NCBI RefSeq assembly: GCF_014648895.1
Contig: NZ_BMRZ01000021.1
Location: 92,576-156,575, forward strand
Source of the DNA: Streptomyces tanashiensis
GTDB lineage: Bacteria > Actinomycetota > Actinomycetes > Streptomycetales > Streptomycetaceae
Reading direction: 5' to 3'
DNA: 64,000 nt
Shown here: positions 35,194-44,165 of the stretch, one piece after another
Layout: each line of letters begins with the position of its first letter
Position numbering within the stretch: the first letter of the stretch is position 1
Made by a program: the position numbers and the translations under genes
Notes under the pieces: model-generated
Seen by the model: only the letters and a program-made list of their open reading frames with translations
Databases searched by the model: none
What the model was told of the DNA's origin: nothing

Positions 35194-36156
35194 GTGAATA
35201 CATTCGATGAGGCGATGACTGTCCGACCGAAGACCCTGGCCTGGGTGAATCAGCACCTGGACAGCGGCGAACGGGTCGTCAAGACCGAGACCCTGCACGG
35301 CGGAATGACTGCAGAAATGCGCCGGCTGACTATCGGTACACGAGACGCGGTCACCCGCCACCTGGTGCTGCGGAGTTTCGTCGACTCGTACTACTTGGAG
35401 AATGCCGAAGAGTGGCTGAACAGGGAGGCCGGCGCCCTGACACTCCTCGCCGGGACCAGTGTGCTCGCTCCTGAGCTGGTCGCGCTCGACCCGACCGCCG
35501 CGCATTGCGAGTATCCCTCGCTGCTGATGACGCATCTGGAGGGCCGATCGGTCCTCGACGACGCAGGAGTCGAGACGCGCGCTCCCCTGCTGGCTCGTCA
35601 ACTCGTGGCCATCCACGCGCTCCAGCCCGCGGAGCGCCCTCAGGAATTCAAGACGTTGACGACGGCCGAGTCCGTCGTCGTTCCGAAGGGCGGCGACGCG
35701 ACCGCCTGGGCCGCGGCGATCGACGTGATCCGCAAGCCCGCACCGCCTTACGAAGGTCGCTTCCTGCACCGGGACTTCCAGCCCGGCAATGTGCTGTTCG
35801 ACGTACCGCCTTCACGTCCGACGCAAGCCCGGATCACCGGCGTCGTCGACTGGTCACAGCCCTCCTGGGGCCCTGCGGACCTCGACGTCGCCCACTGCTG
35901 CACCAATCTTGCGCTGCTGCACGACCCGTCCTGGGGCCTGCGGTTCGCCGAGGCGTACGAGGAGGCGGGCGGGGCGCTGGCAGCGGCGCCGAGCGAGCGG
36001 CTGTACTGGCTGGTGCGGGATGCGCTGTCGTGCTCCGAGGAAGTCGAGCTGTGGGCGCAGGCCTACCAGGACGCGGGGAGGCGGGACCTCACGACGAGCG
36101 TCCTGGAACGACGACTGGACACCTATGTCACCGGCCTGATGAAGGCGCTGGGCTGA
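35194..36156 (+). CDS. Aminoglycoside phosphotransferase (APH)-family kinase
   Basis: A 320-aa kinase-like protein with the APH catalytic loop GRFLHRDFQPGNVLFDV and the metal-binding ITGVVDWSQPSWGPADLDVA. The N-lobe has KTETLHGGMTAEMRRL and the hinge region SLLMTHLEGRSV. Members phosphorylate antibiotics, sugars, choline and similar alcohols. Its place inside a gene cluster with a StrR-type regulator makes self-resistance by phosphorylation a reasonable guess. The GTG at 35194 is assumed; an ATG at 35215 is also possible. It is divergent from the KAS III gene (210-bp gap). Confidence 0.75.
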   Translation: MNTFDEAMTVRPKTLAWVNQHLDSGERVVKTETLHGGMTAEMRRLTIGTRDAVTRHLVLRSFVDSYYLENAEEWLNREAGALTLLAGTSVLAPELVALDPTAAHCEYPSLLMTHLEGRSVLDDAGVETRAPLLARQLVAIHALQPAERPQEFKTLTTAESVVVPKGGDATAWAAAIDVIRKPAPPYEGRFLHRDFQPGNVLFDVPPSRPTQARITGVVDWSQPSWGPADLDVAHCCTNLALLHDPSWGLRFAEAYEEAGGALAAAPSERLYWLVRDALSCSEEVELWAQAYQDAGRRDLTTSVLERRLDTYVTGLMKALG

Positions 36157-36283
36157 CGCCGAAGGGTCCTGCGGTACGACCCTGATCTCAGGGTTCATCG
36201 TGCCCTCATCGCGCCGGCGAACGCGACGGGGGCACGATGACCGCACCATCCGGTTCCGTCGAGCACCGCCCCACGGAGGGGGT

Positions 36284-37246
36284 TCACGAGCCGATGAGGA
36301 GGCTGTCCTCCAGGAACCAGTCGATGGTCTTCTTGATCCCGGCTTCGATGCTCACCGCCGGCCGCCAGCCGAGGGACTGCTCGGCCTTGCTGATGTCCGG
36401 CCGACGCACGGCGGGGTCATCCTGGGGACGGGCAACGAACTCGATGGCCGAGGAAGAGCCGACGAGCCCGCAGATCAGCTCGGCGGTGGCGAGCACCGTC
36501 ATCTCGTGCGTCCCGCCGATGTTCACCGGCCCCTGTTCGTCCTGCGCCCACAGGAGCCTGAGGATTCCCTCCACCGTGTCGCTCACGTAGCACAGAGAGC
36601 GGGTCTGGCTGCCGTCCCCGGCCACCGTCAAAGGCTCTCCGGCAAGAGCTTGGCGGATGAAGTTGGGGATCATCCGGCCGTCGTCGGCGCGCATGTGCGG
36701 TCCGAAGGTGTTGAAGATCCGGACGATCCGGGCGTCCAGGCCGCGTGCGTCTCGATGGGCGACGGTCAGCGCCTCGCTGAAGCGCTTGGCCTCGTCGTAG
36801 ACGGCGCGCGGGCCCACCGGATTCACATGGCCCCAGTAGCTTTCGGGCTGGGGGTGGACCTGAGGGTCGCCGTAGACCTCGCTGGTCGACGCGAGCAGGA
36901 AGCGCGCTTCCTTGCTGCAGGCCAGGTCCAGGGCATGCTGCGTCCCCGTGGATCCCACCTGCATCGTCTCCAGGGGACGACTCAGATAGGCGACAGGGGA
37001 CGCGGGGGAAGCCAGGTGGAGCACCGCGTCGACCGCGCCGCTGATCTCCAGGCCGGCCGTCACGTCGGCCCTCACCACCTGGAAGCCGGAGTGGCGGGCC
37101 AGCGGCTCGACATTGCGTACGGAGCCCGTACTGAAGTCGTCGACGCACACCACGGCGAAGCCCTCAAAGAGGAGCCGCTCGCACAGATGCGAGCCCACGA
37201 ACCCGCCGCCGCCCGTGACCACTATGCGTCCCTCGTATTGCGTCAT
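36284..37246 (-). CDS. NDP-sugar SDR, UDP-glucuronate decarboxylase-like
   Basis: A 320-aa extended SDR. It has the cofactor motif VVTGGGGFVGSHLCERL, VDDFSTGSVRNVEPL, HLASPASPVAYLSRPLETMQ, the catalytic STSEVYGDPQVHPQPESYWG and YDEAKRFSEAL (YxxxK), and RIFNTFGPHMRADDGRMIPN. The SPASP and GDPxxHPQxExYWG strings are typical of UDP-glucuronate decarboxylase (UDP-xylose synthase), which supplies pentose donors. With two glycosyltransferase-like genes in the block it suggests a glycosylated product. Start taken at ATG 37246, next to AAGGAAAG. Confidence 0.78.
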   Translation of the reverse strand: MTQYEGRIVVTGGGGFVGSHLCERLLFEGFAVVCVDDFSTGSVRNVEPLARHSGFQVVRADVTAGLEISGAVDAVLHLASPASPVAYLSRPLETMQVGSTGTQHALDLACSKEARFLLASTSEVYGDPQVHPQPESYWGHVNPVGPRAVYDEAKRFSEALTVAHRDARGLDARIVRIFNTFGPHMRADDGRMIPNFIRQALAGEPLTVAGDGSQTRSLCYVSDTVEGILRLLWAQDEQGPVNIGGTHEMTVLATAELICGLVGSSSAIEFVARPQDDPAVRRPDISKAEQSLGWRPAVSIEAGIKKTIDWFLEDSLLIGS

Positions 37247-37319
37247 CACTCTTCTTTCCTTGATGTCGATATGCCGGAACTTCCGCGGCTGCTCCAGGAA
37301 CAGATGACGGCGCCCCTGC

Positions 37320-38588
37320 TCAGACCTGCGTGACGAGGGCCGACTTCACGGATGCGTCGAGGATTTCCAGCGCGTGGTCGATGTCGCCGCTGGAGACGGT
37401 GAGCGGCGGCAGGAGTTTCACGACTCCACCGGCCGGGCCGCAGGTCTCCAGCAGAAGACCGCGTTCGAACGCCGCTGCGCTGATCCGGTCGGCCGTGGCG
37501 CCGCCGGCGGTCCTCAGGCCCAAGGCGAGGCCACGCCCACAGGCCGCCAGGCCTTGCCCGGGGTAGGAGGCCACGATCTGCTCGAGGCCTCGGGCGGCCT
37601 GTTCTCCCTTGGCCCTGGTGGACTTCTCCAGCTCGTCGTCGTTCCAGTAGAGGCGCATCGACTCGGCCGCGGTCACGAACGCCAGGTTGAACCCGCGGAA
37701 CGTTCCGTTGTGCTCCGCCGGCTCCCACACGTCCAACTCGGGCCGGATCAACGTGAGCGCCATCGGAAGCCCGTAGCCACTGATGCTCTTCGACAGGCAC
37801 ACCATGTCCGGCTCGATCCCGGCATCCTCGAAGCTGAAGAAGGAACCGACACGACCACAGCCCATCTGGATGTCGTCGACGATGAGGAGCACGCCATGAC
37901 GTCGGCAGACGGCGGCGAGTTCCCGCATCCACTCGGCGCGGGCGACGTTGATCCCGCCTTCGCCCTGCACGGTCTCCACGATGACGGCGGCCGTCCCGGT
38001 GAGACCGCCCGCGGAGGCCGCCAGCTGGGCCTCGATGTCCGCGACACCAAGGTGGTCCTCGTCGTAGGGCAGTTCCACGCAGTCCGCGAGAACCGTCCCG
38101 GCGCTGCGGCGGATCGCCGGATTGCCGTTCACCGAGAGGGCGCCCAGGGTCATGCCGTGGAACGCGTTGCTGAAGTGGGCCACCCACTTTCGTCCGGTGG
38201 CCTTCCGCGCCAGCTTGAGCGCCGCCTCCACCGCGTTCGCTCCGGCGGGACCGGGAAAGACGACCTTGTACTCCAGCCCTCGCGGAGCGAGGATCTTCTC
38301 CTCCAGCGTCTCCAGCAGGTTCTCTCTGGCCACGGTCCACATGTCGAGGGCGTGCGTGACCCCGTCGCTTTCGAGGTAGTCGACGAGCGCCCGCTTGAGA
38401 ACGGGATTGTTGTGACCGTAGTTGAGGGTTCCAGCCCCGGCGAAGAAGTCCAAGTAGGGCCTGCCGTCCACCCCGTAGAGCCGGCTTCCCAAGGCCCGGC
38501 CGAACACCACCGGCCACCGTCGGCTGTAGCTGCGCACCTCGGAGTCGAGCCGCCCGGCGATACTCAAGACGACGCACCCGACGTCCAC
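37320..38588 (-). CDS. Class III aminotransferase, EctB-like (2,4-diaminobutyrate-forming)
   Basis: A 422-aa PLP enzyme closely resembling EctB: LDSEVRSYSRRWPVVFGRA, YLDFFAGAGTLNYGHNNPVL, YKVVFPGPAGANAVEAALKL, IVETVQGEGGINVA, VDDIQMGCGRVGSFFSFEDA and the PLP lysine in CLSKSISGYGLPMAL. EctB makes L-2,4-diaminobutyrate from aspartate semialdehyde and glutamate. No ectA or ectC is nearby, so diaminobutyrate is probably used as a building block rather than for ectoine. The gene overlaps the carbamoyltransferase gene by about 25 bp. The GTG at 38588 is used; later in-frame starts are possible. Confidence 0.82.
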   Translation of the reverse strand: MDVGCVVLSIAGRLDSEVRSYSRRWPVVFGRALGSRLYGVDGRPYLDFFAGAGTLNYGHNNPVLKRALVDYLESDGVTHALDMWTVARENLLETLEEKILAPRGLEYKVVFPGPAGANAVEAALKLARKATGRKWVAHFSNAFHGMTLGALSVNGNPAIRRSAGTVLADCVELPYDEDHLGVADIEAQLAASAGGLTGTAAVIVETVQGEGGINVARAEWMRELAAVCRRHGVLLIVDDIQMGCGRVGSFFSFEDAGIEPDMVCLSKSISGYGLPMALTLIRPELDVWEPAEHNGTFRGFNLAFVTAAESMRLYWNDDELEKSTRAKGEQAARGLEQIVASYPGQGLAACGRGLALGLRTAGGATADRISAAAFERGLLLETCGPAGGVVKLLPPLTVSSGDIDHALEILDASVKSALVTQV

Positions 38589-39514
38589 AGCAACGCCGCC
38601 GCGGCGGCGGACGCCTTGTGGTAGGCCTGCCGCTGCACGAGCGAAGTCACGCTGTTGCCGTCCAGGACGTCGGACGTCACCTCCTGGTCCCGGACTGCGG
38701 GCAGGTCGTGCATGAAGACCGCTTCAGCCGATCCGTTGAAGCGGTGCATCAATTCCTTGGTGACCTTGAAGCCCGCGAATCGCGACAGCCAGTCCTGATC
38801 GTGCCGAGCCGCACTCATCGACTGCCACCGCGTCGTGTACACCGCGTCGACCGGGTCCGGTGCGGCAGGCACTTCGTGGTGCTGGCGAACCATTTCTTCA
38901 CCGCGTATGGCGTTCAGCGACTCGATCTCCTTCGCCGAGAATCCCGAGCCGTCCGGGCTGTAGACATCGAGGCTGCGGAAGGGCAGCTTGCAGACGAGCA
39001 GCGCCAGTGCCCGGGCGGTGTTGTTCACCTCACCCAGATAGGCCAGGCGCAGACCCTCGACGTCACCGAAGTGCTCACGCATCGCGCACAGGTCCGCGAT
39101 CGCCTGGGTGGGGTGCTCCTCGTAGGTCAGGGCGTCGATCGTCGCCGGTACGTGCACCGCCAGCTCGGCCAGGTCGCGCTGCGGGCCGTTGGTGCGGGCG
39201 ACGACGACATCGAGGTGGTTGGCCAGCATCGCTCCGGTGTCGCTCCAGGTCTCACCCGTGGAGACCTGGAGATCGGCCTGACCGAGATGCAGGACGTCGC
39301 AGCCCAGCGTCAGCGCGGCGCTCCAGAACGAAGTCCGGGTCCTGGTCGACGGTGCGGTGAACACCAGGCCCACCCTCGTCCCGGCCATGCGGCCCGCGAA
39401 GGATTCCGGCGCCTGTCCGTAGCGAAACGCGATCTCGCCGACATCCGTGATTTCTTCCGGGCTGAGATCCGCCAGACTCAGCAGAGGTCGCCGGTTCGGA
39501 AGTCCAGCAGTCAT
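38564..39514 (-). CDS. Ornithine-carbamoyltransferase-like protein with variant substrate motifs
   Basis: A 316-aa aspartate/ornithine carbamoyltransferase. The carbamoyl-phosphate site is intact: Ser56-Thr-Arg-Thr-Arg60 (APSTRTRTSF) and EEHPTQAIADL. The second-substrate side differs from housekeeping ArgF. The FMHCLP cysteine is Asp (FMHDLPAVRDQEV), and the D..SMG loop reads RWQSMSAARH. The substrate may therefore be another amine such as diaminobutyrate. It could also recycle ornithine released by the neighbouring amidinotransferase. The ATG at 39514 has AGGTGG upstream; the GTG at 39523 is an alternative. Confidence 0.78.
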   Translation of the reverse strand: MTAGLPNRRPLLSLADLSPEEITDVGEIAFRYGQAPESFAGRMAGTRVGLVFTAPSTRTRTSFWSAALTLGCDVLHLGQADLQVSTGETWSDTGAMLANHLDVVVARTNGPQRDLAELAVHVPATIDALTYEEHPTQAIADLCAMREHFGDVEGLRLAYLGEVNNTARALALLVCKLPFRSLDVYSPDGSGFSAKEIESLNAIRGEEMVRQHHEVPAAPDPVDAVYTTRWQSMSAARHDQDWLSRFAGFKVTKELMHRFNGSAEAVFMHDLPAVRDQEVTSDVLDGNSVTSLVQRQAYHKASAAAAALLWTSGASS

Positions 39515-39856
39515 TGAATCCACCTACTTCTATAAAGGTTTGTCCCGGAACTGATCGGGCTGATGAGGCGTTGGTCGGCCATGGGTGGGGCGCACGGCCT
39601 GACACCCTCACGGGTGCTGCGGCCGTGCGCCTTGTCGGAGTCTCGAAGGCGGCCGCGGACCGGGTCCTGGACCACCGCTGCCGGCCATCTCCCCGGCCTG
39701 CCGCGAACGCACGGACAGTACGTCGTCGACGTCACATGGGGCGCCCGCCCGGGACCGCAGAGGCGCGGCCTCCGGGCAGGAACTACCGCTGCTCGACGAA
39801 CCTCGCGGCGGCCATCGGTGCTGGAGGACTCCCACCCCATAGGGGGCTACGCCTCA
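39515..39856. other. 342-bp gap inside the guanidino gene set
   Basis: Between amidinotransferase and carbamoyltransferase genes that otherwise form one minus-strand series. No frame resembles a protein. The sequence TTGTCCCGGAACTG (39540-39553) nearly repeats TTGTCCCGTAACTG at 33163-33176 and may be the end of an IS relic. GC-rich inverted segments lie around 39590-39630. The carbamoyltransferase gene may therefore have its own promoter. Confidence 0.4.
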
Positions 39857-40987
39857 TCAGTCCAGATAGCGTTCGGGCCCGCCCTCGCGCACCGTGTCCA
39901 GCGTGACGCAGTGGAATCCGCCGCCGAGCACGCGCGAATGACGCAGCCGTCGCGGCACGACCGTGATGCCCTTTGCCTCCAGCGCCCGGATCAGATCGAT
40001 CTGATGGGCATCGACGATGGCCAGCTCCGGACTGACCATCAGCAGGTTCATCCCCACCCAGGGCGTGCTCAGCGTACGCGTGAGCAGGGGTGCCACCGGC
40101 TCGTTGATCGGCGGGCACCAGATCACGTCCCATCCCCGCAGCGCCTCCGGGATGGTGTCCTGCTTCACGCGCTCGGGGTTGAGCAGCACCAGACCCGGCC
40201 GCAGGAAGCAGATCGTGCTGTCGATGTGTGTGCCCTGGTACAGGCCACGCAAGGGATGCACCCGGATGTCGCCCAGCAGCTGCAGGGTCGACTGCAGCCA
40301 GCGGAGGCCGATCTCGTTGCCGCTGCGGGAGACCTGATAGAAGACGTCCCGACCGAGCCGCAGGACGTTGGCCGCCTCGAAGGCAGGCTCCGCCTCGCCC
40401 AGTGTCGGGTTGCCCGCCTCGTCGGTGAGGAACAGCTCGTCCCGCAGCTGCGGCCGCGGAGCGCCCAGCCAGTGCGCACCGCGCTCCAGGTAGTCCTGGA
40501 ACAGCTCCCTCAGATTGGACAGCTCGAAGTACCGGCCGCGTGACGGGCTCGGCGTCTCGATGATCGTCGAGCCGACGACCAGGGCGAGGTCGCGCGGGCA
40601 GTACGAGTGCCGGCCTCGGGTCTTCCAGCCGGGGCCGCCGAACTCCTGCTCGTGATCGGACGCGGGCGGTTGATGAACCACCACACCCATCTCGCGCAGC
40701 GTCGACACGAGATCGGCCAGATCCTCGTTCGTCTCCTCGATCACCCGCTTCGGGAACTGCCCGCCGACCTGTTCCCGTTCGGACGGTGAGAGTTCGGGGT
40801 AGTCGTTGAGCCAGGCCGAGAGGTCGGTCTGTGAAGGAACTCCGGCGCTCGTCGCGTCGCCGACGATGATCTCCCGCAGCGGACTGAACTCGTCCCAGGA
40901 GTTCACCGCCTTCGACCGGTACCCGGGTCGCGTCGCACTGTCGATGCCGAGGTCTGCTTCGGACTTCGTGTCCGGTAGCACTGTCAT
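39857..40987 (-). CDS. StrB1-like amidinotransferase
   Basis: A 376-aa member of the arginine:glycine/inosamine-phosphate amidinotransferase family. It aligns by eye with StrB1 along most of its length: EFSPLREIIVGDA, RVIEETNEDLADLVSTLREM, SYCPRDLALVVGSTIIETP, VFYQVSRSGNEIGLRWLQST, YQGTHIDSTICFLRPGLVLL (catalytic Asp/His), WVGMNLLMVSPELAIVDAHQ and GGGFHCVTLD with the catalytic Cys near residue 359. It moves the amidino group of arginine to an amine, leaving ornithine. The acceptor could be diaminobutyrate or an aminosugar. It starts 42 bp downstream of the arginine oxygenase stop. Confidence 0.85.
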   Translation of the reverse strand: MTVLPDTKSEADLGIDSATRPGYRSKAVNSWDEFSPLREIIVGDATSAGVPSQTDLSAWLNDYPELSPSEREQVGGQFPKRVIEETNEDLADLVSTLREMGVVVHQPPASDHEQEFGGPGWKTRGRHSYCPRDLALVVGSTIIETPSPSRGRYFELSNLRELFQDYLERGAHWLGAPRPQLRDELFLTDEAGNPTLGEAEPAFEAANVLRLGRDVFYQVSRSGNEIGLRWLQSTLQLLGDIRVHPLRGLYQGTHIDSTICFLRPGLVLLNPERVKQDTIPEALRGWDVIWCPPINEPVAPLLTRTLSTPWVGMNLLMVSPELAIVDAHQIDLIRALEAKGITVVPRRLRHSRVLGGGFHCVTLDTVREGGPERYLD

Positions 40988-41029
40988 GTGTGTGGTCCTC
41001 CTGTGTCTTCTACGGCTCTTCTGGCTCGG

Positions 41030-42010
41030 CTACTCCGGTACGCGCGTGCCCCAGCGGCGGAACGTCAGGGCGCTTCCGCAGATCATGGTGCGCATCAGCC
41101 AGCGATCCGTTCCGTCGAAGCGCGCGGTGAACGGCGTGCGGGCATGGACGACCCGCTTGTTGTCGAAGATCAGCAGATCGCCCTTCTCCATCACATGGGA
41201 GATGGCGGCCTTGTCCAGCGCCACACCCAGCTCCCTCAGCGCGTCCGCCGCCTCGACGTCGGCCTCGTCGACCGGTTCCAGGTGGTGCGTGTCGTAGGCG
41301 ATTTCCGGCGAGGCCTCCGATCCCGACAGGATCGCGAGAGGACGCATCGGCACGTCGTCCGGCAACACGTGCGCGGGGTCCGGCCGCACGTGGTAGCGCG
41401 GCTGACGGAGAACCGCGATCCGATCGCTCGAGAGGTCGACGTCCTTCACCTGGGCGTACTTGGACGCCGCAGAGGGGTCGCCCCTCAGACAGAGCAGGCC
41501 CGCGTAGTCGCAGCGGTCCTCGCGAAAGCTGTCCTCGCAGTGCCAGTCGAGCATGCCGGTGCTGCTCTGGCTGGTCTGGGTGAACTCCATCTTCCGCACC
41601 GGCACCATGTTCTGGACGATGCGCCCCTTGTAGAGGCTCGCGTAGTTGAAAGGCTCCCCGAGCATGACCGTCACCGCGGCGAGCAGCAGCGAGGCGTGCT
41701 GTGCCGGCCCGGGAGGCGGTGGTGCGTACGGGGCCGTCGCCGTCGCGGGAAGCTCTGCGCTGTCCGGCAGGAGCCCCCGCAGGAGGATCACGTCCCCCTC
41801 CGGGGCGTAGCGCCGGTACCCGATGACCTGGCGGCGCAAGGCGGCCGGCAGGAGCGAGTTCACTTCGAGCGCGTGATCGACGAATTCGTCCGGCGTGAGA
41901 GTTTCAAGGTCCCTGCCACCGACCAGCTTGCCGATCGCCGCCCAAAGCTCTTCGGCTTCGTGCGGCTGTATCTCGATCGTCGTTGTAGGCGAATTCGTTG
42001 TGGATTCCAC
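41030..42010 (-). CDS. VioC-like Fe(II)/2-oxoglutarate amino-acid (arginine) oxygenase
   Basis: A 326-aa clavaminate-synthase-like dioxygenase. Iron ligands are His and Glu in MLDWHCEDSFRED, as in VioC/AsnO where HxE replaces HxD, and a distal His in NKRVVHARTPFTARFDGTDR, whose Arg binds 2-oxoglutarate. GDVILLRGLLP and LYKGRIVQNMVPVRKMEFTQ are also family-like. VioC-type enzymes hydroxylate free arginine or citrulline at C-beta. Together with the amidinotransferase it implies a hydroxylated guanidino or ureido amino acid. It heads the minus-strand gene series. Confidence 0.82.
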   Translation of the reverse strand: MESTTNSPTTTIEIQPHEAEELWAAIGKLVGGRDLETLTPDEFVDHALEVNSLLPAALRRQVIGYRRYAPEGDVILLRGLLPDSAELPATATAPYAPPPPGPAQHASLLLAAVTVMLGEPFNYASLYKGRIVQNMVPVRKMEFTQTSQSSTGMLDWHCEDSFREDRCDYAGLLCLRGDPSAASKYAQVKDVDLSSDRIAVLRQPRYHVRPDPAHVLPDDVPMRPLAILSGSEASPEIAYDTHHLEPVDEADVEAADALRELGVALDKAAISHVMEKGDLLIFDNKRVVHARTPFTARFDGTDRWLMRTMICGSALTFRRWGTRVPE

Positions 42011-42892
42011 TCCGATCCCCTCTCATTTCAGCGTTTCACACCCGAGCATGAATACATGGCGCTCACAGAAGGAAGGTGAAGAGAAGTTGCCTGCAACCGA
42101 AGACATCAGCGTATGCCGCCGCGAAAAGGGGACGCACAGTGCTCCCGCCGGCGTCCGCCGGTCAGCCATATCTTCGCTACACCATGACCCAAAGCGTTTC
42201 CCATTCAGGAAAACAATCAGCGGTAGTGATGTGTTGCGTGCTCGGCGTGATCAACATCTGAACATGCCCCGTCACGACATCGCAAGACCCGGCCGAGGCA
42301 CACGGCTCCCCAGCGTGGAACACGATCGGGAATTCCGGGTACATGCCGCGGCAGTGCGGTGACGGGGCGCTGCGCCGGCCCCACCGGGAGGCCTTGGACA
42401 GGTGGGCGAGGGCGAGTTGGGCGGTGGTGATGTGGTCGGCGGCAGTGTTCGAGCCGGCGCTGCCCGGTCTGAGAAGGGCGGCGAGGGTACCGACACAGCT
42501 GCTCGGCATGTGCACCTGCGGAATTTCCGCGATTGCACGACCAACCCCGTGACATCTTGGGGAGCTTCCATGACCTTGTGCCGAAATAACCCCTTCTGGG
42601 TGACATCGTCAACGTTGACGGCGGTCGCGATGACGACCAGGGCCCTGCCGTCACAGTTCAGATGATGCCCGCCGCCCGCCTTCCGGCATCGGTTCGGGCA
42701 GCGCCGACAGCATCACATCGGTCCCGTCGGGCCCGGGCACCACAACGAGATCCCTTTACAAGCCCTTTAGACAACTACTCTGCAATATTCCGAGAAACAG
42801 AAGACCCATACGCCGGCCCGACCCTCCCGTTGACCTCATCCGAGTTCGTGATGCATGATCATCGATGGACGCACCAGTGAGGGAGTTACTTC
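42011..42892. other. 880-bp divergent intergenic region with IS relic
   Basis: Lies between the oxygenase gene (minus) and the StrR-like gene (plus), so promoters of both directions must be here. About 42380-42515 is an IS1380-like transposase relic. The part from 42740 to 42860 is clearly more AT-rich (CTTTACAAGCCCTTTAGACAAC) and probably carries the regulator promoter. I looked for the StrR operator GTTCGACTG-N11-CAGTCGAAC and did not find an intact copy. Confidence 0.5.
42380..42515 (-). pseudogene. IS1380-like transposase fragment
   Basis: The minus-strand frame reads AALLRPGSAGSNTAADHITT followed by AQLALAHLSK, matching the conserved RPGNAGSNTAADH block of IS1380-family transposases. 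Neither the start nor the DDE catalytic parts are present, and the neighbouring frames are scrambled. Confidence 0.6.
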
Positions 42893-43915
42893 ATGGATAT
42901 GCGTGAAATCGGGCTAACCTGGCATGACACCGAAGTCGTACTGAGGCAGTTTTCACCCAATGCAGATCTACCAGTGGTGGAACTTCCGGTCACTGAGCTG
43001 GTCCTCACAGAATCACCTCGTTCGCAAGGAATTTCCACAGCTCACGTCCACACCCTGAAGGAAACGGACGCTACGCTCCCCCCGATCCTCGTGCATCACG
43101 ATTCCATGCACGTGATCGACGGTCTGCATCGAGTGCAGGCGGCCATCCTCAAAGGGAAGAAGAGGATCCGAGCCCGTCTTTTCAAGGGCAGCAACGACCA
43201 GGCCTACCTGCTGGCAGTAAAGCTTAACACTACGCATGGCCTCCCTTTACAACTGGCGGACCGCCGAAACGCCGCCTTACGCATACTCGACGTACACCCA
43301 GACTGGTCGAACCGAGCCATTGCCGAGGTCACCAACCTCTCCGACAAAACGATCGCGAAGCTGCGCGGTCAGAAATCAGGGGATTCCGAGAAGCAGAAGC
43401 ACAGGATGGGCAAGGACGGAAGATCGCACCCCTTGGACGTCAACTACGGACGTCTGCGAGCAAGCCAGTTCATCACCGACCGCCCAGACGCCTCACTGCG
43501 TGAAATCGCAAAGGCCGCAGGTGTATCCCCGAACACCGCGAGAAGGGTTCGAAACAGCTTACGGGAGGGCGGGAATCCTCTTCTCGGGCCGGCCTCCACA
43601 AGCGCCGGCTCGCTCGTCGAAGCCGATACCAGGGACGGCTATCCGCCTTCCCCCGCGAAGGCTGTTCCGTCGATCCCTCATGACGTCCGACGACCGACCT
43701 GGTTCAAACTGAAACGCGACCCCTCCCTGAGGTCCACGGAGACGGGACGCTTCCTCCTTCGCAGCCTGAGCCTGCACGCACTTACCGCTGACACGTGGGA
43801 CAAGCTGATCGAAACGATCCCTCCTCACTGCGTCAGCGCTGTGGCCGACGCCGCCCGCGAATGCGCTGCAGCATGGCAACAGTTCGCCGACAGGCTTGAA
43901 GACTCAGGGGATTAG
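42893..43915 (+). CDS. StrR/NovG-type ParB-like pathway activator
   Basis: A 340-aa regulator with the ParB/Spo0J-like N-domain of StrR (LVLTESPRSQGISTAHVHTL, LPPILVHHDSMHVIDGLHRV, NTTHGLPLQLADRRNAALRI) and a helix-turn-helix (NRAIAEVTNLSDKTIAKLRG; second HTH-like ASLREIAKAAGVSPNTARRV). StrR, NovG and Tei15* activate antibiotic clusters. Codons 119, 129 and 223 are TTA (43247, 43277, 43559), so expression should be tightly bldA-dependent. GGGAG precedes the ATG. It is probably the activator of the minus-strand guanidino genes and perhaps the exporter. Confidence 0.85.
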   Translation: MDMREIGLTWHDTEVVLRQFSPNADLPVVELPVTELVLTESPRSQGISTAHVHTLKETDATLPPILVHHDSMHVIDGLHRVQAAILKGKKRIRARLFKGSNDQAYLLAVKLNTTHGLPLQLADRRNAALRILDVHPDWSNRAIAEVTNLSDKTIAKLRGQKSGDSEKQKHRMGKDGRSHPLDVNYGRLRASQFITDRPDASLREIAKAAGVSPNTARRVRNSLREGGNPLLGPASTSAGSLVEADTRDGYPPSPAKAVPSIPHDVRRPTWFKLKRDPSLRSTETGRFLLRSLSLHALTADTWDKLIETIPPHCVSAVADAARECAAAWQQFADRLEDSGD

Positions 43916-44165
43916 GACGTTGACCGCGCCGCTTTCTGCCAGGGTTACTTCAGACCGCAATGCGGTGACCGTAGCTCCTGCCTCGACCTTGCGTATTGAT
44001 GTGTCGTTTTCTCGTAGGTCCCGTCTCTTGAGGTCCGAAATGTGACTCTCGCCAGCGTGATGCGACGTGCATGCCGTCTGTTGTGTGCCGTTCTGGAACG
44101 CATCGGCCCCATGAGTGCCGATCTCCCGGTGGCTCGTCCTCGTCTGTTCGTTTCAAGGAGTCCGT

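Noticed and set aside
39511..39840. ORFs in the gap between carbamoyltransferase and amidinotransferase genes
   Set aside because: Frames on both strands are Arg/Pro-rich with no recognisable similarity or ribosome binding site.
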